From Chrysochromulina parva (lineage: Eukaryota; Haptophyta; Prymnesiales; Chrysochromulinaceae), in contig PJAB01001432.1 of assembly GCA_002887195.1 (NCBI GenBank), positions 1 to 14,532 of the forward strand: a stretch of DNA of 14,532 nt, written 5' to 3'. Position numbers and translations under genes: made by a program. A model generated the notes under the pieces. The model had not been told where the DNA came from. It saw only the letters and a program-made list of their open reading frames with translations, and did not search any database. Below, piece by piece: positions 7,443 through 14,532 of this stretch (positions are counted from its first letter, which is position 1; each line of letters begins with the position of its first letter).

Positions 7443-8552
7443 TCACAGGCGCACTGGGCTTGTCGTTGTGGAAGCCACGGAGCACGAGCTGAGCACCTGG
7501 TTCGCGCCGCGCCTGCGAAAGCCAAAGTACCGAGACACGGAGTCGAGAGCGCCCTCTTCGTTGAGCGCCATCGTCAGCTGCTCCTCGAGCGCGGCGGCGG
7601 GCGTGCGCTTGGCCGCCTGTACTGTCTGCACGACGGCGCGTTTGCGCTCGAGCTCGAAGTGTTTGGCGCTCTTCCCCTCCTCTTTGAGACGCTCGCGCTC
7701 AAGCCTGCATTCGGCTGCGTCGGCAGCGCACTTGGCCTGCCATTGCGCCTGCGCCTCCGCAATCGACGTCTGTGATGCCCTCTTCGCCTCCAGTGCGTTC
7801 GCAAGGTACTCGATCTCATGGTCATACGTTCGCTGTTTCCACTGCTTGACCTCGTGCTTCACAGCCGCGGCGGAATGATAGCGCTCGTTGGCGAAGAGCT
7901 GTTTGGCGTATAGGTCGCCGTTGCTGCGCGAGCGCACGTCCGCTGCCTGCTCGTCCTTCTGCCGCTCGATGTCCTCGCGCGTCGCCTTGGTCAGCTGCTT
8001 CAGCTCCTCGCTCATGACTCGGCACTCGTCACGGGATGTCGCCTGCTGCTTGGCTTCCGCGTCACGCATCTTCTGCTGCTTCTCCTTGTGCTCCCGGTGG
8101 AGCTGCCGCCCATGAAATTCCCATTGATGCTGCCAGTTGGCGCGCCTCAAACGTTGGATCTCGAGCTCCTCGCGGATCTCGGAACCGACGAACGCTTTGG
8201 CCTCCCGGCGATCGTCAATGGCGTCCTTGACCCGCTCCTGGCCATAGCGGCGCGCGGCTTTGAGCCTTTGGCCGTTGGCACGGAATGCGCGCTGATGATC
8301 GAGCTTCCTCTCGGCAATGACCAAGCTCTGCAAGCGGACGGCCGTGCCCTTGGCCGCATTTTCTGCCAGGGCCAGGATGGCCACGCACTCGGCTCGCGAG
8401 ACCGTCGCCCACTGCTGAGTAGTGTCGTCCTTGGTTGCACCGTTCAGGTCAAGAAAGGAGCCAATGTGCTGCAGAAATTTTCTGCCACGGGTGAAGAGCC
8501 CCTCTCCTTCCTCCTCGGGAGAACCGGCCAAGCCACTCTCCCCTCCATTCAT
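7443..8552 (-). CDS. 369-residue coiled-coil protein of unknown function
   Basis: The ATG at 8552 (MNGGESGLAGSPEEEGEG) has an in-frame TAA 15 nt before it, so the single-exon frame is complete. After an acidic, Gly-rich start and a short segment KFLQHIGSFLDLNG, residues about 85-325 are almost continuously charged and helical, rich in Glu, Lys, Arg, Gln and Ala, e.g. REELEIQRLRRANWQHQ, REHKEKQQKMRDAEAKQQ and ELERKRAVVQTVQAAK. This predicts a long coiled coil. The C-terminus (FGFRRRGANQ then a Ser/Thr-rich tail) is basic and probably disordered. There is no signal peptide, membrane helix or catalytic motif. The start is only 76 bp from the stop of the upstream OSCA-like gene on the same strand. 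A structural role, for example cytoskeletal or flagellar, is plausible but unproven. Confidence 0.75.
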   Translation of the reverse strand: MNGGESGLAGSPEEEGEGLFTRGRKFLQHIGSFLDLNGATKDDTTQQWATVSRAECVAILALAENAAKGTAVRLQSLVIAERKLDHQRAFRANGQRLKAARRYGQERVKDAIDDRREAKAFVGSEIREELEIQRLRRANWQHQWEFHGRQLHREHKEKQQKMRDAEAKQQATSRDECRVMSEELKQLTKATREDIERQKDEQAADVRSRSNGDLYAKQLFANERYHSAAAVKHEVKQWKQRTYDHEIEYLANALEAKRASQTSIAEAQAQWQAKCAADAAECRLERERLKEEGKSAKHFELERKRAVVQTVQAAKRTPAAALEEQLTMALNEEGALDSVSRYFGFRRRGANQVLSSCSVASTTTSPVRL

Positions 8553-8628
8553 TTTCGGAAAAGAAACTTACTTGTTAAAAATTAGAACTTATATGTAACG
8601 GTATTTGTTAATTTGCATGCAGCTCAAG
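8553..8628 (-). promoter_or_regulatory. Very short AT-rich spacer between two same-strand genes
   Basis: These 76 bp must contain the 3' end of the OSCA-like gene and the promoter or leader of the coiled-coil gene. On the minus strand a TATA-like CATATAAG lies near 8591-8598, about 40 nt before the ATG at 8552. The spacer is clearly AT-richer than the coding DNA on both sides. Confidence 0.35.
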
Positions 8629-11600
8629 CTACTCGCGATAAAGTCCCAAGTCGTCGTCCTCGACCCCGAATTCTTGCAGGATCGCCGCGATGTTGTGCAT
8701 CGCGCGCACGGCGTCATTATGACCATGCTGTGCTGCCACCGACTCCTCCTCGGAGTGCGCAGTGACGTGGAGCTTGGGGCATGCATAGCACGCGCACAGC
8801 CGCGGGTCGCGCCGTTGCGCTTCTGAGAATGAGCAGTTGCCCGTATCCGTGTCCTCCAGGCTGGCCAGTTGGTCGAAGCGCGCGAGGCTCTGAAAGTAGC
8901 CGAGGGGCGCGACAGTGTACGCGCCGAGGAGCACCGAGGCTCCGATGAAGAAGGTGCCCGCTATGATGCTGGTGCCCGTCGAGTTGGCGAGCGCGAGGCA
9001 CTGAACGACGAGGGAGAGGCCGAGCACCTGCCCGAGGCGCCAACGGAACGTGAGCATCATCTCCTGGTCCACAGACGGGCAAGAATTCGAGTGCCAGTGG
9101 CGCAGTGCGAAGCGGGTGCAGATCCATTTGAGGGCTAGCCCGAGCGCGGTGAGTAGGTACGCAATCGGGAACAGGGGGCCCAGGAGGAGCCCCATCGAGA
9201 ACGCGACGAACGCATACGAGTACGCCGCGCCGAGGTCGAGGGGCTTGGGCTGCCAGAGCCGCTTGAGCGTGCGTGGCGAGTAAGCGAGCCTCGAGTGTAT
9301 GTACTTGGCGAGGATGGCGCTTGGGTTGAAGGCGTTCTGCACGTCGACTATGTAGCCGCACACGATGAGCAGCGCGGACGTTGCGATGAGCCCCCCTGGT
9401 TCATACCACGCCTGACTGCCCACGTCACCACCCGAGAGTAAGACAGCCGTCGTAAAGGGAAGGAACACGGAGTTGGTGACGAGGCCGAGCGAGAGCTTTG
9501 AGAAGATGCTCGACTGCTCTAGCGCCTGTGTGTCCTGAGCCTCCCAGTGCACCATTGCCACCGTCACCATCCGGATGATCACATTGAAGGCGATCGTGAC
9601 GATCATCACGCCGAGCGTCGTCGCGGGCTCGACCACGGGACTCCATCCGCCCAGGTCGGCCATGCCAAAGTACGCTTGAGCGATCTTTGCGGCCAGGAGG
9701 GCCACGGCCCCGGCGAGCACGATCATGAGGATCGCGAGAGTGCCGAGGAGCACCATCACGCGCTCGTGGGCCTGATCGAGCTCGAGTGCCTCCCAAATAA
9801 TCTCGCGAGGCTCGGGCGCTGCCTGCACGACGAGCCCATCACCGAGCTTCTCGAATCCGAGGCAATAGTGGAGCGAGTCGACTGTCTCGAGCATGAACGT
9901 CTCACACCCCTCGGCGACCCGACTGGACGCCATCGCCTCGCGCAGCTCGCGCTCCGCGTGCTCCACGGCCGCCCTCGCGACCTCCACCGCCTTGGGAGAT
10001 GCGAGCTCGAGATCGAGCACCGCCTTGGCGGCGGCAGAGGCGTTGGCGAGCACATTGCCGGCCTTAGCAGGCGGGTTGAAGAGCAGATAGAAGCGGTTGC
10101 GATCGAGCTCATGCTCAAAGACGACGAAGGCGTGCCCAGTCGACTCCTCCTCCTCCGAAGCGAGAAAACGGAGCTGCGCACGGAGCCGTTCGAATCTGGG
10201 CACCAGATTGGCGAGCGCCGTCCTGGTCGCGTCGCACGGCTTGCGCCGCGCGAGCAAAAAGGCGCGCTGGCACGCGAGCTCGTCGACAACCTCCTCGAGC
10301 CTCAGGATGGCCTCCGCCGTCACCTTCTCCTCCCTGCAGCGGCGGGCGACCTCGACGTGATGCACCTGCATGCAATGAGCGAGGCAACCACTGGCAATAA
10401 GTGGTAATCAGTGGCAATCAGATGCGACCTCGACGTGATGTACCTTGCCCTTGAAGTAGCCGGGCTGCCGCAGGTAGGTGAGTCTCTCGATGTTCGCCTT
10501 GAGTCGCTGTGGAGAGGATGGCATTTGGTGGCACGCAGACACGGCAGACACGATGGCATGGGCACATGGCGAGCAGGGTACGGAGGCACACAGAGGCATG
10601 CAGTGGTATTCAGTGATAATTCAGTGGCACTCAGTGGCCATCAGAAGCACTCAGAAGCACTCAGAAGCATTCAGCGACACTCAGCGGCACTCAGCGGCAT
10701 ATCAGTGGCATATCAGTGGCACTCAGTGGCACTCAGAAGCACTCAGAAGCACTCAGTGGCACTCAGTGGCACTCAGTGGCACTCAGAAGCACTCAGAAGC
10801 ACTCAGAAGCACTCAGAAGCACTCAGTGGCACTCAGTACGCACCTGCAACAGCTCGTGGGGGGGCAAGCTTTCGTCGAGCCCCTTGATCCAGAGGGCATA
10901 GTCGGCCGTCGTGATCATTGCCTCGTCCTCGGCCTTGGCCATCGTGCCCGCTAGCCATCGGATGCGCACGAGGAAGAGGATGACAAGCACGATGCACAGC
11001 AGCATCGAGAGCATCGAGAAGTCCGACCAGGGAGTGGTCCCGCTACCCGTGGGCTCGCTACCCGCGCACCAGCGAGCCGTGGAGACCTCGACGAGCAGCC
11101 CGGACTTCCCAGTGGATACAGTGGGATGCTCGAGAGCATCGAGGACAGTGGGGTGCTCGGCGAACATGCCCATCGGCAGCACCGCCTGATGCAACGAGCA
11201 TGGAGCACGGAGCTGCAATCAGACGCAAGCAGATGCAAGGAGACGCGCAAGGAGACGCAATCAGAGCCACTTACCTGATCGCAGCGAGCGAGCACCCTCG
11301 TGTCGCAGTCGCGGTACTCGTTGCACCCGCCGAGCGAGCTGCCTAATATGGAGCCTTGGACGACCTTCCAAATCGAGGCGTGCTGAAAACGGCGAATGGG
11401 GAGTCCCTCCCACCCGCATTCCGCTGGCGGGAACTTGAGCTTCGCCTCGAGGTGCTTCAGCTCGGCCTTGGACGCATTGCCCAGGTTGGTCAGGGCTTGA
11501 TAGCCGGCCACCGTCGAGCCGGCGTCGCGGCAGGCGGCGCGCGCCTCGCTGCGCATCAGGTTGTCGCGGATCGTGGGCAGCGAGAGCATGAACAAGGCCG

Positions 11601-12483
11601 TGAACACGAGGGCACCCTCGAGAGCCACCCTCATGAAGAGGCTCAGCGCCACGGGCACCGCGTAGTTGAAGTCGTTGTCGCCAGTTCGGGGCACCACCGG
11701 GATGCGTGCGAACCTCTGACTTGACGCCTCGTCCTCCCAAATCAGCTCATCGTCCTGCAGACGCAGCGTGATGGGCCGGGGTAGGGTGGAGATCAACGTG
11801 GCGACCTCGGCAGCGGAGAGCCGGATGCTCTGCGCGTTGATCGCAATGATCGTGCTACGCGGCGCGATCCCTTGCTCATTTGCCGGCGAGTCGGGCAGCA
11901 CGCGGTCGATGCGCACGGCCCCGAGCGCCGTATCGGTAAGGACGAGCCCAATGCTGCTGCAAGTGAAGGTGTAGTCCCTGATGCCGGTTCGATGGTGGTC
12001 GCTCGTGTATGTCGCATCCTTGTCGCTGATCACATACGCGCGGACGTGCTCGCCCATGGACGCCTCCTTGGCCTCGGCGAAAGCCGCGGGCGGCAGCCGA
12101 GGAGGCATGAGTCGGTCGCGATAGCAGCAACAGCACGTGAAGGCGATGAGCAGCAGGAGTGCGACCGTCCCTATGACTATGAATGTAATGTTGTGCGAGG
12201 CGAGGACCAATCCGTCGCTAGCGCTGGCAACCCCAGCGCTAGAGTTCGTATCATTGACTAAAGGGGCACTGGCGACCCCAGCGCCGGAGCTCGTATCATT
12301 GACCGAATTGAGGTGATGGCTGTGCACCGGCCATCCTCTTGGCGCTGCCAGTGCCGATAGCGGCTCCGCGGCATCCTGTGCGATGAGCTCGGTGGCAACG
12401 CGGTGGAGACCTAGTAGCGGATCAGTGCGCTGGAAGTTTTCCGGCGGCACCATTAACCGCAGTGAGGGTTCGAGCACCACCAT
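8629..12483 (-). CDS. OSCA/TMEM63 (CSC1)-like membrane channel with an inserted PDZ-like domain, four exons
   Basis: Exons on the minus strand are 12483-11275, 11212-10844, 10506-10444 and 10365-8629; all three introns are GT-AG, phase 0, giving 1125 residues. An in-frame TAG sits 9 nt before the ATG. Order: Ser/Asn-rich N-terminus with sequons (N62, N77, N80, N98); helix about 99-120; PDZ-like fold about 170-242 (SSIGLVLTD, VLPDSPANEQG, ITLRL); helix 275-302; Cys-rich loop; helix 466-488; then ITTADYALWIKGL and GHAFVVFEHELDRNRF, matching the RRM-like cytosolic domain of the family, followed by EIIWEAL and further helices including VTNSVFLPF and the long LKRLWQ to KWICTRFAL region. Known members are mechanically or osmotically gated cation channels (TMEM63 members may also scramble lipids). 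The PDZ lies in the loop expected to be cytosolic, so partner binding there is plausible. Family assignment is from recalled motifs; overall sequence is divergent. Confidence 0.72.
10366..10443 (-). other. Intron 3 of the OSCA-like gene (78 nt) with junction direct repeats
   Basis: The intron starts GTACAT and ends GCATGCAG, phase 0; read through, it hits a TGA after 11 codons. Its first 20 nt (10443-10424) match the first 20 nt of the following exon (10365-10346) at 19 positions. The rest contains decamers of the same family as introns 1 and 2 (TCTGATTGCC, ACTGATTACC, ACTTATTGCC). Confidence 0.85.
10507..10843 (-). other. Intron 2 of the OSCA-like gene (337 nt)
   Basis: The intron starts GTGCGT and ends CCTCTCCACAG with a short pyrimidine tract, phase 0. 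The first 260 nt are a decamer array and the last 75 nt look like decayed copies of the same unit. Exon 3, which follows, is only 63 nt (RLKANIERLTYLRQPGYFKGK in part), so the acceptor choice is fixed by frame and by the continuing cytosolic domain. Confidence 0.8.
10584..10840 (-). repeat. Decamer tandem array inside intron 2
   Basis: About 25 units on the minus strand follow ACTGAGTGCC or TCTGAGTGCT; on the plus strand they read ACTCAGTGGC and ACTCAGAAGC. The two variants alternate in blocks. Units near the 3' end of the intron drift in sequence and length (for example ACTGATATGCC, 11 nt). Confidence 0.92.
11213..11274 (-). other. Intron 1 of the OSCA-like gene (62 nt)
   Basis: The intron starts GTAAGT and ends TTGCAG, joining codons ...GATCAG and CTCCGT in phase 0. 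Its interior is nearly all degenerate decamers: TCTGATTGCG, TCTCCTTGCG, TCTCCTTGCA, TCTGCTTGCG and TCTGATTGCA. Confidence 0.85.
12214..12303 (-). repeat. 45-bp coding duplication in the OSCA-like N-terminus
   Basis: Residues 61-75 and 76-90 are two copies of a 15-residue unit, VNDTSSGAGVASAPL and VNDTNSSAGVASASD, just before the first membrane helix. Each carries an N-glycosylation sequon. Confidence 0.85.
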
Positions 12484-12691
12484 TCGCTCCTAAAATGTGT
12501 TTCCATAAATGGAAAAGTCCGACATGCATTTCCGCATGGCCGCCGACTCCCCGGGGGGGGCACGGAGAGGAGTTGAACTGCTCTGTGTTAGAAATCACTC
12601 AGAGAAACATTCACATTTCACTTAGCGTTTTGTGACAAGGCTGTGTTTTCATTGTGTTACGGTGTCGAATTCTAAACATTGGCTGTGAAAA
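12484..12691. promoter_or_regulatory. Divergent promoter region with a perfect CArG-type palindrome
   Basis: These 208 bp separate the start of the OSCA-like gene (minus) from the start at 12692 (plus). At 12500-12515 lies the palindrome TTTCCATAAATGGAAA, whose core CCATAAATGG (12503-12512) fits the CC(A/T)6GG consensus bound by MADS/SRF-type factors. It is about 20 bp from the OSCA-like ATG. A run of eight G lies near 12553. Function is inferred from position and consensus only. Confidence 0.35.
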
Positions 12692-14532
12692 ATGGCCACG
12701 CCCACGGGTCGAGCCCGCCTCCTTGACGGCAGCGCCCCCAAGGGACCCTTTACGTGGCTCCGGCGCCTCCCCATCCCCTCCAGCGACCCTCGAAACACTT
12801 CCTTCTTTGCCTTCCAAATCCCCCAACTCTTCCCTGTTACCCTCGCCCTCGACCTCCTCCTCTTACCGCCTACACAAGGGGAAGGCAACATTACCCACTG
12901 CACCGCCTGTTCCACCGTTGCCCAACCCTGCGGATACCCCCTCGTCGGCCCTGGCGATCGACACTTTGTTCACTGTCCCCATGGCCTGAGACTCCATACC
13001 ACTTCTCACGATCCCTCCGTTCAAGCCCTTGTTCCCTTTCTTGATGCTATCCTTGGCGAATCGCGAGTTACCGCGGAACGAGGCGGCCAGGGAGGCCAAC
13101 GAGCTGTCGACCAATGGATGCAAAACAACCCCATTTCGCACGCCCCTGATATCATTCTACGTGACTACGATGGACCCAACTCCTACGTTCTCATCGATCT
13201 CAAGACCCTTGACGCGGCTGCTCCGACGCACATCACAGCCCACCATTCTGACCGCTCGCGAATGAAGGCCCATCTCGCTATTGCATCCCACTCACGCCGC
13301 AACCAATATCATGACATTGGGCCCAATATGCGATTAGTCATCATTGCAATCAGTACGTGTGGAGCCATCAACGATGAAGGAATCGCCTTCATAGCCAACC
13401 TTGCCAAACGCACAGACAACTCCATCCCCCCAACCCTTCTCGAACAAGCCTCTTGGGCCACGCCCAGGCTTGCCCCGATGATACGAATGGCCTTATGCTT
13501 TGCCGTCCGACGAGGCCTCGCTACTGCTGTCTACCGTTGGTGGAGACGATTCCCAGCCCTTGACCCGCGACCCCCACCACCCCCACACCCGCCACAACTT
13601 TTGCCGCCCCCTTTCCCACCTTCGTTCTCACCGCCTCCCTCACCGCCGTCTTCACCGACTCCTTTCGATCCCCCTGCTGATGCCTCCCACGTCATGATGA
13701 CCGAACCCACCCCCATCATCACCGATGCCCAACCCCAGCCTCCTCAACACCCCTCCCTAGACCCCCGCGAGCATCAGGGGCTGATCTCACGACTTTTTGT
13801 TACTGAGCGCCACTCGACTCTCTTAGAATCTGAACTCAAGTCCCTTGACCTCGAGAATCAGCGCCTCAAGTCACGCCTTGAAGTTCTCGAAGCCGACGCC
13901 ATCCGCCTCAACCTCGAAAACGACCGACTCTCGACGAAAATTGATGAGGCGATTTACATTCAGTGGCACAGCACTGACTACATCAACACGCAACTCGCTC
14001 AACGAGCTGATGCACTCCATCGATTTCGCATTCGCGAAGACGGCATCTTTTGCAACTGCTGCGCCCTCCTTCGCCTTCCTGACCATTTCTTCCCAGCAAT
14101 GCTTGCTGATCGAGTACCCCCTTCCCGGCGTCGATGCGTCTTTTGCGTCCAAGTGGTCAGGACGAACTTCGACTGCTTTGGACGTGACTTCTTTACCCCC
14201 CCTGGCTTCATCATGCCCCGCCCTCACCCTTCTGACCTGCAACGCCTTTCTGATCTCCACCGTTGCTACTCGTGCGCTTCCATACGCCACGTCTCGATGA
14301 TCTTCCCAGTTTTCGATGCTCACGTCCCGGTTGACCTTGCCCCCCTTGATTCCCAAGCTCTACTCCTTGCTCCCCTCTCCCGTGATGCCCCCCGCGCCCA
14401 CACCACTAGCCGGAAGTTCCCTATTTGTGTCTTCTGCAGACGTGACCTCCTCCACGGTCATAGCGCTCCCCCCAGACCGCCACGATCCCAGCCTTACGAG
14501 TCTATCCCCGATTGGGAGCCTGATCCAGACAA
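12692..14532 (+). CDS. Zinc-knuckle / PD-(D/E)XK nuclease-like / coiled-coil / CxxC protein, cut by the right window edge
   Basis: The ATG at 12692 follows an in-frame TGA by one codon (TGA AAA ATG), and the frame stays open for 613 codons to the window edge. Residues 70-97 contain a putative zinc knuckle (C70-x2-C73, then H91-x3-C95 with H94 and H97). Residues 150-171 read HAPDIILRD then YVLIDLKT, giving P152-D153 and D169-x-K171, the PD-(D/E)XK nuclease pattern, followed by RRNQYHDIGPNMRLVIIAIST. A knuckle followed by this nuclease is typical of the C-terminal end of non-LTR retrotransposons with a restriction-like endonuclease. Residues 289-330 are Pro-rich, 370-420 a coiled coil (LLESELKSLDLENQRLKSRL), and the rest carries Cys clusters (C454/C456/C457, C482/C485, C525/C528, C579/C582), probably zinc sites. 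No reverse transcriptase lies upstream. It may be a mobile-element gene or a domesticated derivative; exact function unknown. Confidence 0.72.
   Translation, partial: MATPTGRARLLDGSAPKGPFTWLRRLPIPSSDPRNTSFFAFQIPQLFPVTLALDLLLLPPTQGEGNITHCTACSTVAQPCGYPLVGPGDRHFVHCPHGLRLHTTSHDPSVQALVPFLDAILGESRVTAERGGQGGQRAVDQWMQNNPISHAPDIILRDYDGPNSYVLIDLKTLDAAAPTHITAHHSDRSRMKAHLAIASHSRRNQYHDIGPNMRLVIIAISTCGAINDEGIAFIANLAKRTDNSIPPTLLEQASWATPRLAPMIRMALCFAVRRGLATAVYRWWRRFPALDPRPPPPPHPPQLLPPPFPPSFSPPPSPPSSPTPFDPPADASHVMMTEPTPIITDAQPQPPQHPSLDPREHQGLISRLFVTERHSTLLESELKSLDLENQRLKSRLEVLEADAIRLNLENDRLSTKIDEAIYIQWHSTDYINTQLAQRADALHRFRIREDGIFCNCCALLRLPDHFFPAMLADRVPPSRRRCVFCVQVVRTNFDCFGRDFFTPPGFIMPRPHPSDLQRLSDLHRCYSCASIRHVSMIFPVFDAHVPVDLAPLDSQALLLAPLSRDAPRAHTTSRKFPICVFCRRDLLHGHSAPPRPPRSQPYESIPDWEPDPD

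Noticed and set aside
9547..10407. 286-codon plus-strand reading frame opposite exon 4 of the OSCA-like gene
   Set aside because: Its His/Arg/Leu/Glu-rich composition is the shadow of the membrane-protein exon on the other strand, which has membrane helices and family motifs.
10411..10954. Plus-strand frames reading His/Ser/Glu-rich 10-residue repeats across the decamer array
   Set aside because: They are translations of a 10-nt intronic tandem repeat, whose period forces the same peptide pattern in every frame; splice sites on the minus strand explain the region.
13871..14356. 161-codon minus-strand reading frame inside the right-edge gene
   Set aside because: The plus strand is open for 613 codons here and includes paired Cys motifs and a coiled coil. 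The minus frame has no recognisable motif.
1..14532. CRISPR arrays, rRNA, tRNA or bacterial operon features
   Set aside because: The decamer and 108-bp arrays lack spacer structure, no cloverleaf or rRNA segment was recognised, and introns show the DNA is eukaryotic.

Overview
The window looks like nuclear DNA of a GC-rich unicellular eukaryote, probably an alga or related protist. The evidence is GT-AG introns interrupting one gene, a Sel1-repeat/RING fusion protein, an OSCA/TMEM63-type membrane protein, long Ala/Pro/Ser-rich low-complexity tails and no operons or Shine-Dalgarno pattern. A haptophyte or stramenopile alga would fit, but I cannot fix the lineage from sequence alone.

Layout from left to right: (1) the 5' end of a minus-strand gene running off the left edge (1-159); (2) a minus-strand gene of unknown function (651-1235), divergent from (3) a plus-strand 766-residue gene with a conserved-looking acidic core and a long disordered tail (1438-3738); (4) a gene-free stretch (3739-4625) with repeat structures that may be relics of mobile elements; (5) a plus-strand Sel1-repeat protein with a C-terminal RING finger (4626-6365); (6) a 1.1 kb convergent intergenic region with a short telomere-like tract and a hairpin; (7) a minus-strand coiled-coil gene (7443-8552); (8) a four-exon minus-strand gene (12483-8629) for a probable OSCA/TMEM63-type channel with a PDZ-like domain between its first two membrane helices; (9) a plus-strand reading frame open from 12692 past the right edge. 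The last encodes a zinc knuckle, a PD-(D/E)XK nuclease-like motif set, a proline-rich linker, a coiled coil and several CxxC pairs, and resembles the endonuclease end of some non-LTR retrotransposons.

Two observations stand out. First, the three introns of the OSCA-like gene are all phase 0 and all built from degenerate copies of one 10-nt unit, and the 78-nt third intron is bounded by a 20-bp direct repeat lying exactly at both splice junctions, the footprint expected of recent intron gain. Second, the open reading frame at the right edge has an architecture I do not recognise as a named family. The genes do not form an obvious pathway; the OSCA-like and coiled-coil genes are only 76 bp apart on the same strand.
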